Source of the DNA: an uncultured Bacillota bacterium
Lineage (GTDB): Bacteria > Bacillota_I > Bacilli_A > RFN20 > CAG-826
DNA: 5,405 nt
Assembly: GCA_946612055.1 (NCBI GenBank)
Contig: CAMOEH010000030.1
Span: 1 to 5,405, forward strand
Reading direction: 5' to 3'
Under the pieces are notes generated by a model. That model searched no databases and had not been told where the DNA came from. It saw only the letters and a list, made by a program, of their open reading frames with translations. Below are positions 1-5,191 of the stretch, piece by piece (positions within the stretch are counted from its first letter, which is position 1; each line of letters starts with the position of its first letter). The position numbers were made by a program, and so were the translations under genes.

Positions 1-276
1 GTCTCCTCCTTGAAGGAAAAGGAAATCGAGGAAGTCTTCGGCGAATTCAAGAAAGAAGTCAGCGAAGGGAAATTGCTTGAAGACCTTCTTATCGAACTTG
101 GCGCGGCGACAAGCAAAAGAGAAGCCCGCACCTTCATCACCGGCAATTCCGTTTCGCTTAATGGAACCAAGATTACCGATCTAACCAAGGTTATTAGCAA
201 AGATGACGCCCTTTATGGACGCTATCTCATCCTCAAACGGGGCAAGAAAAATTATTACCTCGGCGAATTGAAATAA
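1..276 (+). CDS. tyrS: Tyrosyl-tRNA synthetase, C-terminal fragment (5' end outside window)
   Basis: This is the last 91 codons of tyrosyl-tRNA synthetase, the cytoplasmic class I enzyme that charges tRNA-Tyr. The frame is open to the window edge, so the first internal start-like codon (TTG at 10) is not the real start. Visible residues about 25-70 form an S4-type RNA-binding domain, with LLEDLLIELG, the SKREAR helix and a VSLNGTKITD strand-turn. The tail, LILKRGKKNYYLGELK, matches the usual TyrRS ending, in which a basic RGKK is followed by YYL. In the family this domain grips the tRNA anticodon arm and variable loop. The catalytic Rossmann domain with its HIGH and KMSKS motifs lies upstream of the window. 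The gene ends with TAA and is followed within 15 nt by an intrinsic terminator, so it closes its transcription unit. Any T-box leader would lie outside the window. Confidence 0.95.
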   Translation, partial: VSSLKEKEIEEVFGEFKKEVSEGKLLEDLLIELGAATSKREARTFITGNSVSLNGTKITDLTKVISKDDALYGRYLILKRGKKNYYLGELK

Positions 277-290
277 CCTCGATTCTCCCT

Positions 291-313
291 ACCGGCCTAA
301 GGCCGGTTTTTTC
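291..313 (+). terminator. Intrinsic terminator of tyrS
   Basis: A perfect 7-bp stem, ACCGGCC (291-297) with GGCCGGT (301-307), has a 3-nt TAA loop and runs straight into TTTTTTC. It lies 14 nt after the tyrS stop codon and separates tyrS from the next gene. The GC-rich stem and unbroken T-run make this a strong call. Confidence 0.93.
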
Positions 314-359
314 TTCTTTCCAATGGAAACTGTAAATGTAAAAAATGGTTTATAAACAA

Positions 360-394
360 TTCTTCTTAAAGAAAAGAAGAAACGGGTGGATAAT
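360..394 (+). promoter_or_regulatory. Candidate promoter with overlapping inverted repeat, repeat-protein gene
   Basis: A -10-like GATAAT (389-394; five of six matches to TATAAT) lies 17 nt downstream of a weak -35-like TTAAAG (366-371). Overlapping the -35 position is a perfect 8-bp inverted repeat, TTCTTCTT (360-367) and AAGAAGAA (374-381), with a 6-nt spacer. It could be an operator. A promoter is needed here because the tyrS terminator isolates the downstream gene. Both the hexamer assignment and the operator idea are inference, since the -35 match is poor. An alternative -10-like TATAAA lies at 351-356 without a convincing -35. Confidence 0.35.
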
Positions 395-416
395 AGACCT
401 AATAAAGGAGTCTATT
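392..416 (+). promoter_or_regulatory. Shine-Dalgarno of repeat-protein gene within an inverted repeat
   Basis: A strong ribosome-binding site, AAAGGAG (404-410), lies 7 nt before the ATG at 418 and fixes that start. It is flanked by a perfect 7-bp inverted repeat: AATAGAC (392-398) and GTCTATT (410-416). In RNA this would form a hairpin with most of the Shine-Dalgarno in its 11-nt loop and the last G in the stem. The hairpin exists only if transcription begins upstream of 392. If the GATAAT at 389-394 is the -10, the left arm is not transcribed. The RBS itself is secure; the hairpin is tentative. Confidence 0.6.
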
Positions 417-417
417 T

Positions 418-2511
418 ATGGCTAGATCCCCCGAGAAAGAACAACGCATTTTGCGTCATCGAGGCTTAAAGAACTTTATGCTGTGGTTTTTTGGTTTCCT
501 CTCCTCCTTCATCATCACCGGAGGAGCGGTGGCCATTGCCGTTGGCGTCATCCCACTAGGAACCTATGTGAAAAAAGACGAGGATTATTTTTCGGATGAA
601 GTCGCGAAAAAGTCCCTTTTGCAGGCGCTTTTTGGCATTCAAGAATCCAAGCTCAACGATTTCCCCATCGTCAGTAAGTTCTTGAACGATTTCATCACGA
701 AGAGCAAACTCGACCGTTATATCAGCGTCGATTTCTCTTCCTTCGAAGACAAGAAATTCTCCGAGATCAATTTTGAATCCCTTTTCCGCGAATCGGTGAA
801 AATTGTCGCGACGATAAACTCCTTAGGCGTAAGCGATATGCTTGGGGATTTAGGGAAACTTTCTGCCTTCACGGATTGGGAAGTTGTGACCGAAACCGTT
901 GACACGTCCTCCTCCGAATTCAAGCCCGCTCTTTATTATTACACGGTTGATGTCGATGTTTATGAGCGCGCTTATGACGATGAAAAGAACCTCGTCGAAG
1001 GTGCGGTGGGGCAGACTCTTTATTACCCGGCTCTATCGGATATTCCCATCCCTGATATGCTTCAAATCGTCGGGGCCCGTATTTCGACTTCTAAAGCCAA
1101 ATCGCTGCTTTCCGTTTTCGGGATGAGCGAAGATTCGATCGTTGGGAAAATCGTCGGGGATCGCACCATCCAGGAGATGGGAGCCCTCACTGCCGACGAA
1201 ATCAAACTCATCGATGTCCTCGAATATAGCGAAGAAAATAAAATCATCTTCGATATCCTTTGCGAAGCCGCGGTATTAGAGCCAGGAGAAGAGGCTCCAA
1301 CCAAAGACACCTTGAATCTAGGCCATCTTGAGAATATCGATATCGATTCCGTCCATCTTACTAGCGTCGTCGCGAAAACGGCCGAAAACGAATCCTTCTT
1401 CCAAGAGATTGCCGATGCCGTTGGCAAAGATAACCCAGACGATGTCGTCATCGGCGATGTCAAACATGCCGATAGCGATCGCATCAAACTCGAAAACGTT
1501 CTTCCTTATGATGGGGAATCGCAACATTTCTATGACATCCTTGAGGATGCCTTAGGAAAGACCCACGAAGAATTGACGATCGGCGATCTATCTTCTTTGG
1601 ATTCCTCGGCCATCGATGGCGTTTCTATCGACACCATCGTCCCCCATACCTCGGCTAACGATGCCTTATATAACGTTCTTCTTCAGGTTTATCCTGGCCA
1701 CACCGAAGACGAACTTACCGTTGGCATGCTATCAACTTTCTCGACCGGAGCGATCAAACTTGTGACCGTATTGCCGGCAACCGCGAATAACGAAAAACTT
1801 TATGAAGTTTTAGCCGACGTCACCGGCAAAGCCGTCGATGAAATCGTCGTCAGCGATTTGCAAACCTTTAATACCAGTAACATCCATCTTTCCTCGGTTT
1901 TGGATCCTGCCCTCCCGGAAAATAACGATCTTTATAAGATCCTCACCGATGCAACCGGCTTAGCTGCTTCCGATATCACGCTAGGCTCCATCAGCGGGCT
2001 TGATATCAACAATATCCACCTTAGCACCGTCTTATCTCCTGGAAGCGGGTCGAATGTCTTGGATACGTTATTAGAAGATGATTCGGTCACCTTGGGCAAT
2101 CTTTCCAACAAATTGAATGACCTCTCCCTCTATTCGGTCTATGGCAAAGAATGCTTCGTCACTTCCGGAAGCGGAGATGCCTACACCAAAACGACAGTCG
2201 GCGGCAAAGATGCCTATGTCTATGATCCTTCTGGCACCTATTTCATTTCTCCTGATGCTGGCATTTGGCTCATCATGTGCTTCGATGCGACAACTGATCC
2301 CTCGACGGGTAGAGCCACCCAATATGTCGCTGCCGATACGACGATGAATGCATTGGAAACCAATTCCTCCTCGTTGACTTCGAAAATCCAGAACACGACG
2401 ATTTATCAATTGATCGCCGCGGGGATGATTCAAGATTCCGGAACGCTGAATCCAAATTTGAAGAAACTTACCCTCCAGCAAGCGATCGATTTGGCTAACT
2501 CCATTGCCTAA
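418..2511 (+). CDS. Membrane-anchored tandem-repeat protein of unknown function
   Basis: I do not recognise this 697-residue protein. Its N-terminus is basic (KEQRILRHRGLK, residues 7-18), followed by one long hydrophobic segment at about 19-49. It should therefore be a signal anchor, or a signal peptide, that places the rest outside the cell. No LPXTG sorting motif, lipobox or second clear membrane segment is visible. Residues about 50-215 form an aromatic and acidic region. Residues 262 to about 568 hold seven degenerate repeats with a period of about 44 residues. The C-terminal part (about 570-697) has a Gly/Tyr/Thr-rich, beta-looking stretch with two cysteines (C579, C621) that could pair outside the cell, then a short helical tail (YQLIAAGMI, LTLQQAIDLA). 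There is no catalytic signature. The start is fixed by AAAGGAG 7 nt upstream. The gene is monocistronic, between the tyrS terminator and a terminator shared with convergent rpsD. A surface scaffold or adhesin-like role is only a guess. Confidence 0.9.
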   Translation: MARSPEKEQRILRHRGLKNFMLWFFGFLSSFIITGGAVAIAVGVIPLGTYVKKDEDYFSDEVAKKSLLQALFGIQESKLNDFPIVSKFLNDFITKSKLDRYISVDFSSFEDKKFSEINFESLFRESVKIVATINSLGVSDMLGDLGKLSAFTDWEVVTETVDTSSSEFKPALYYYTVDVDVYERAYDDEKNLVEGAVGQTLYYPALSDIPIPDMLQIVGARISTSKAKSLLSVFGMSEDSIVGKIVGDRTIQEMGALTADEIKLIDVLEYSEENKIIFDILCEAAVLEPGEEAPTKDTLNLGHLENIDIDSVHLTSVVAKTAENESFFQEIADAVGKDNPDDVVIGDVKHADSDRIKLENVLPYDGESQHFYDILEDALGKTHEELTIGDLSSLDSSAIDGVSIDTIVPHTSANDALYNVLLQVYPGHTEDELTVGMLSTFSTGAIKLVTVLPATANNEKLYEVLADVTGKAVDEIVVSDLQTFNTSNIHLSSVLDPALPENNDLYKILTDATGLAASDITLGSISGLDINNIHLSTVLSPGSGSNVLDTLLEDDSVTLGNLSNKLNDLSLYSVYGKECFVTSGSGDAYTKTTVGGKDAYVYDPSGTYFISPDAGIWLIMCFDATTDPSTGRATQYVAADTTMNALETNSSSLTSKIQNTTIYQLIAAGMIQDSGTLNPNLKKLTLQQAIDLANSIA
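1201..2121 (+). repeat. Seven degenerate protein-level tandem repeats, about 44 residues each
   Basis: Each unit opens with a short hydrophobic motif of the form I-[KH]-L-x-x-V-L. A polar stretch rich in Asn, Ser and Glu follows, then a helix-like [LF]-Y-x-[IV]-L-x-[DE]-A-x-G, and then [DE]-[IL]-T-[IL]-G-D-L-S-x-[LF]-[DNS]. Opening motifs start at residues 262, 312, 356, 402, 446, 489 and 533 (nucleotides 1201, 1351, 1483, 1621, 1753, 1882, 2014), which gives spacings of 50, 44, 46, 44, 43 and 44. A partial unit seems to precede the array (residues about 230-261). The last unit is shortened, ending in VTLGNLS (557-563) and LSLYSVY (569-575). The similarity is at protein level only; the DNA copies have diverged widely, so the expansion is old. 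Confidence 0.85.
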
Positions 2512-2534
2512 TCCCAAAAAAGCAAAAGAAAAGA

Positions 2535-2557
2535 CCCGAGTTGCCTCGGGCCTTTTT
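2535..2557. terminator. Bidirectional intrinsic terminator between convergent genes
   Basis: The stem CCCGAG (2535-2540) with CTCGGG (2545-2550) closes a TTGC loop on the plus strand, followed by CC and five Ts. On the minus strand the same stem has a GCAA loop and is followed by TC and a T-rich run (complement of 2513-2532). It lies 23 nt after the stop of the repeat-protein gene and 17 nt after the stop of rpsD, so it can end transcription from both sides. Confidence 0.9.
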
Positions 2558-2567
2558 GTTGCAAGCA

Positions 2568-3173
2568 TCAGAGCAAGCGGTTGTAGTATTCGATGATTTG
2601 CGATTCTTGGATTTCCATCGCGAGCTCGTTGCGTTCGGGAAGTCTTTCGAAGACGCCAGAGAATTTCTCGGCATCGACTTTGACGAATCCAGCAGTGGCG
2701 GGATTGGTCTCAAGGGCTTCTTTCACCACTTTGAGGGGCGAGGTTTCTTTCAAGCTGATCGTGTCGCCAACGGAGCAAAGATAGCTCGCGATGTCGACTT
2801 TCTTCCCGTTGACCAAGATGTGGCCGTGGTTGACGAGTTGTCTAGCCCCGGCGCGGGTGCGGGCGAATCCCATACGATAAACGAGGTTATCCAAGCGGCT
2901 TTCCAAGATGCGGAAGAAGGCCAAACCAGTGACGGTCGGTTCTTTCTTCGCAAGGACGAAAAGACGACGGAATTGACGTTCGTTCACACCATAGAGGGTC
3001 CTGAGCTTTTGTTTTTCCAGCAATTGGACGCCGTATTCGGAAGTTTTCCTCTTGCGGTCTTGTCCATGCTGCCCAGGGCCATAAGGACGTTTCTTGAGTT
3101 CTTCGCCAGTTTCAAGAGTCGAAAAACCAAGACGACGGGATTTTTTCCAGTTGCTTCCAGTGTACCTTGACAT
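2568..3173 (-). CDS. rpsD: 30S ribosomal protein S4
   Basis: This is a complete 201-residue S4, of normal length for the family. S4 is a primary 16S rRNA-binding protein that nucleates 30S assembly and, in many bacteria, represses its own synthesis. The N-terminus, [18 protein letters not shown], is typical of the Bacillota protein and lacks the zinc-binding cysteines. RPYGPGQHG (29-37), the SEYGVQL segment (45-51), [20 protein letters not shown] (52-71) and the S4 RNA-binding domain from about 92 ([33 protein letters not shown]) are all intact. LPERNEL (178-184) is the conserved C-terminal signature. The ATG is fixed by AAAGGAG (complement of 3181-3187), 7 nt upstream. The gene stands alone, divergent from ezrA and convergent with the repeat-protein gene, with a long leader and its own promoter. 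Confidence 0.99.
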   Translation of the reverse strand: MSRYTGSNWKKSRRLGFSTLETGEELKKRPYGPGQHGQDRKRKTSEYGVQLLEKQKLRTLYGVNERQFRRLFVLAKKEPTVTGLAFFRILESRLDNLVYRMGFARTRAGARQLVNHGHILVNGKKVDIASYLCSVGDTISLKETSPLKVVKEALETNPATAGFVKVDAEKFSGVFERLPERNELAMEIQESQIIEYYNRLL

Positions 3174-3321
3174 ATGTGCTCTCCTTTCTTTGCGTTAACA
3201 AAGTCCGAAGCGCTTCTTCCATCTTCCCGGGTGTCTTTCCTTCAGCCCAAGTAGCAGAGGGCTTACTCTTTTTGGATAGACGTCAGGCGGAAGCGTAGAG
3301 GCGTGCTGCTTTATTTACGCG
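3174..3321 (-). promoter_or_regulatory. rpsD 5' leader, candidate S4 autoregulatory RNA
   Basis: From the predicted transcription start (about 3321) to the rpsD ATG there are about 148 nt with nested complementarity on the rpsD strand. The central helix is GUCUAUCC (3281-3274) with GGAAAGAC (3240-3233), 8 positions with one A-A mismatch. Inside it is an AGCCC (3263-3259)/GGGCU (3248-3244) hairpin. Outside it, CGCUUC (3295-3290) can pair with GAAGCG (3216-3211). The hairpin-loop bases CUGCU (3257-3253) can also pair with AGCAG (3310-3306), which would make a pseudoknot. A further CUUUG/CAAAG hairpin (3203-3199 with 3192-3188) abuts the Shine-Dalgarno (complement of 3181-3187). In Bacillota, S4 binds a pseudoknotted leader of its own mRNA to repress it. 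The location and helix layout fit that, but I matched it by hand and not to a covariance model. Confidence 0.65.
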
Positions 3322-3327
3322 AGTAAT

Positions 3328-3356
3328 AATATACGCGTGCCCCCTTTCGTTTGCAA
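3328..3356 (-). promoter_or_regulatory. rpsD promoter
   Basis: On the minus strand, a -35 TTGCAA (complement of 3351-3356; four of six matches to TTGACA) and a -10 TATATT (complement of 3328-3333; five of six) are separated by exactly 17 nt. Transcription would start near 3321, giving a leader of about 148 nt. The spacing and hexamers fit a housekeeping sigma-A promoter. Confidence 0.7.
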
Positions 3357-3360
3357 ACGA
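3347..3360. repeat. Perfect 14-bp palindrome over the rpsD -35
   Basis: TCGTTTG (3347-3353) is followed directly by its reverse complement CAAACGA (3354-3360). The palindrome covers the whole -35 element of rpsD, a typical place for a repressor operator. No trans-acting factor is known for it from this sequence, and the palindrome could be coincidental. Confidence 0.55.
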
Positions 3361-3407
3361 TATTTTTTAATCAAGGTGATTTAAGAGGTTTGGACAGGAG
3401 ATTTTAA

Positions 3408-3426
3408 CGAAAAAGTAACTTTTTCG
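3408..3426. repeat. Perfect 19-bp palindrome in the rpsD-ezrA spacer
   Basis: CGAAAAAGT (3408-3416) and ACTTTTTCG (3418-3426) are exact 9-bp inverted arms around a single A. It lies about 35 bp upstream of the ezrA -10 and about 75 bp upstream of the rpsD promoter. No T-run follows the right arm on either strand, and both neighbouring genes point away from it, so it is not a terminator. A dimeric regulator site is the simplest reading, by inference. Confidence 0.6.
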
Positions 3427-3457
3427 AGTCTCTCTCTTTCGCGCTCTCGCGCTAGCG

Positions 3458-3466
3458 TGTTATATT
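3458..3466 (+). promoter_or_regulatory. Extended -10 promoter of ezrA, probably giving a leaderless mRNA
   Basis: TGTTATATT is an extended -10 element (TG, one base, then TATATT, five of six matches to TATAAT). Its last base is only 9 nt before the A of the ezrA ATG (3476). A start site about 7 nt downstream of the hexamer would fall at roughly 3473-3474, leaving 0-3 untranslated bases. At the -35 position (3438-3443, TTCGCG) there is little match, as is usual for extended -10 promoters. The sequence before the ATG has no Shine-Dalgarno, unlike the genes at 418 and 3173. Confidence 0.6.
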
Positions 3467-3475
3467 ATTGTCGTT

Positions 3476-5191
3476 ATGCTATACCCTGTTTTGTTATCTA
3501 CCGGCGCAACCGTCGGAATCATCGTAGGCGTCGCGGTCGTGGTCATCGTCGTGGCAGTCATTCTCTATTTGACCCTATTTTCCTCGATGCGATATAAGAA
3601 ACAAGTCCGCGATTTATCGCGCCGTTTCGAATATTTGCATGCCTTGCTTTATGGCCAGGATTCCCAATACATCAAGCGAATTGAGATCATTTCTCTTACC
3701 AATTTGCTTTATGTGGATACCCATATGGCTTTCAATAAGCGCTTCAAAGATATCCGCGATAAAAGCGACGCTGCCGCTCAAACGGCTATCAACAATCTCA
3801 AAGATTTGCTTACCGAAAGAGATTACAAGACTTTGAAATCCGTAATTCCGACGGTCAAGCAGACGCTTGAATCTTACGATAAAGAAGTTAACGCCCTTAA
3901 CGATGCCCTCCTCACGATCATCAAACCGGAAGAAGAATGCCGTCAGCAATCTCTTGCCTTAAAAGAAGAGCTTCGCAAAATCAAACAGGATTATTACGTC
4001 AAACAAGCCGATTTAAGTTTGGTGTCGAATTCTTTCGAAACCGTCTTCAAGAAGATGGAAGAGCAATTCAAGAATTTCGAAACCTTCGTCGAAAGCGCTC
4101 AATATGAAGACGCCAAGGCGATGCTTCCTAAAATCGAAGGCCTCATTAAAGAACTTGGGGCCGACATTAAGGTCCTTCCCAATCTTTGTATCGCGATTCA
4201 ATCCGTCATCCCCGAGAAAATCGTCTCCTTGGAGAATCGTTACGATGAAATGATCCATGACGAATACCCGCTTCATCATTTCATTAGCCGCGACGATATC
4301 GAAGGCTTGAGGAAACAACTCGAAGCCATCGCGACCCGTTTGCAATCGTTCCAACTTAATGGGGCACAACAAGAACTCGATGGCATTTTGGCCCGCATCG
4401 AAGAATATATGGAATCCTTCCAAAAGGAAAAAGAGGCCAGACATGTATTCGAAACCGAATGCGATGGCATCTATGCCGAAGATACCGCGATCGAAAAGAA
4501 ATACATCCGCCTTTGCAATTCTCTTCCTGATGTGAAGAAGATCTACGTCATCCCGCCAGAGGTGCAATCGAATATCGACGGCATCAAAAACCTCATCAAC
4601 AAGTCCGGCGCGACCAAGCGTTCTTTGGATACCTATATCCATTCGGGAACGAGGCAGCCTTATACGATCCTTGTCGAGAAGATGGAGACGCTCCAAGGGG
4701 AATCTAACCAAGCATCAGAAGCAATCGATGCTTTCAATCGCTATCTCTATTCCTTGAAAGAAGATTCCGAAGAAGCGGTAGAAGCCGTGAAGACTTATTA
4801 TGGCAAAGTCAAAAGCGCCGAATATCTCCTTCCCCAAATTGAGCTTCCTGCCGTAGAAGAAAAATACGCTGAGAAGATCTCTTCTCTTTATGAGAAGATG
4901 GATGGCGTTTATAAGGCGTTACGCACCTTGCCAATCGATGTCGAGGAAGTCAACAAAGTCATCGCTTTGATCCGCGAAGAAGGCGAGCATCTTTATCACG
5001 ACGTCAAAACCGATTACGAGCAGATGCTTCTTTGCGATGCTTCGATTCTCTATGCCAATAGGGAAAGGCGCAATCTTGCTGAAGTGAACCATTTCTTGCT
5101 CATCTCGGAAGAGCTTTATTTTAAGGGCGATTTCAAACGTTCCTATGAGGAAACGACCGCACTGGTCAAGCGATTAAGAGGCGAAGAATGA
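3476..5191 (+). CDS. ezrA: Septation ring formation regulator EzrA
   Basis: The 571-residue product has the usual EzrA length and layout. A short outside N-terminus is followed by one membrane segment (about residues 10-36, GATVGIIVGVAVVVIVV onward) and a basic MRYKKQVR stop. The rest (about 38-571) is a cytoplasmic alpha-helical and coiled-coil rod, which in the family folds into spectrin-like repeats. In Bacilli, EzrA binds FtsZ, restrains Z-ring formation away from mid-cell and helps coordinate septal wall synthesis. Family-like stretches include the helical segment FVESAQYEDAKAMLPKIEGL (204-223) and the C-terminal YANRERR (526-532), which matches the conserved NR patch. There, the Gln I recall just before the Tyr in B. 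subtilis is Leu here. No Shine-Dalgarno precedes the ATG and no upstream in-frame ATG, GTG or TTG is close, so a leaderless start is likely. The stop overlaps the next gene. Confidence 0.93.
   Translation: MLYPVLLSTGATVGIIVGVAVVVIVVAVILYLTLFSSMRYKKQVRDLSRRFEYLHALLYGQDSQYIKRIEIISLTNLLYVDTHMAFNKRFKDIRDKSDAAAQTAINNLKDLLTERDYKTLKSVIPTVKQTLESYDKEVNALNDALLTIIKPEEECRQQSLALKEELRKIKQDYYVKQADLSLVSNSFETVFKKMEEQFKNFETFVESAQYEDAKAMLPKIEGLIKELGADIKVLPNLCIAIQSVIPEKIVSLENRYDEMIHDEYPLHHFISRDDIEGLRKQLEAIATRLQSFQLNGAQQELDGILARIEEYMESFQKEKEARHVFETECDGIYAEDTAIEKKYIRLCNSLPDVKKIYVIPPEVQSNIDGIKNLINKSGATKRSLDTYIHSGTRQPYTILVEKMETLQGESNQASEAIDAFNRYLYSLKEDSEEAVEAVKTYYGKVKSAEYLLPQIELPAVEEKYAEKISSLYEKMDGVYKALRTLPIDVEEVNKVIALIREEGEHLYHDVKTDYEQMLLCDASILYANRERRNLAEVNHFLLISEELYFKGDFKRSYEETTALVKRLRGEE

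Noticed and set aside
10..276. Small 88-residue S4-domain protein as a free-standing gene (TTG start at 10)
   Set aside because: The frame is open upstream to the window edge, and the tail matches the TyrRS C-terminus, so this is the end of tyrS and not a stand-alone RNA-binding protein.
2071..2568. 165-codon minus-strand frame over the 3' end of the repeat-protein gene and the terminator
   Set aside because: It would read through the bidirectional terminator hairpin at its 5' end and overlaps a gene with a strong RBS. There is no independent support.
2509..2570. TGA read as tryptophan (Mycoplasma-type code)
   Set aside because: TGA ends rpsD at the normal family length, just before a terminator, and ends ezrA at the normal length inside the next gene's start. 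Both fit a standard stop.
2541..3170. 209-codon open frame on the plus strand, antisense to rpsD
   Set aside because: It lies entirely over rpsD, has no Shine-Dalgarno, starts inside the terminator hairpin and shows no recognisable domain. The rpsD frame is unambiguous, so this is a codon-bias shadow.
3408..3426. Palindrome as an intrinsic terminator
   Set aside because: No T-run follows either arm, the loop would be very tight, and both flanking genes are transcribed away from the site.
3450..3457. CGCTAGCG 8-bp palindrome just upstream of the ezrA -10
   Set aside because: It is too short to stand out in a locally GC-rich stretch of repeated CGC/GCG; I give it no separate meaning.
4013..4711. 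232-codon open frame on the minus strand within ezrA
   Set aside because: It is antisense to a well-supported coding region, and its translation has no domain I recognise. It arises from the codon use of ezrA.
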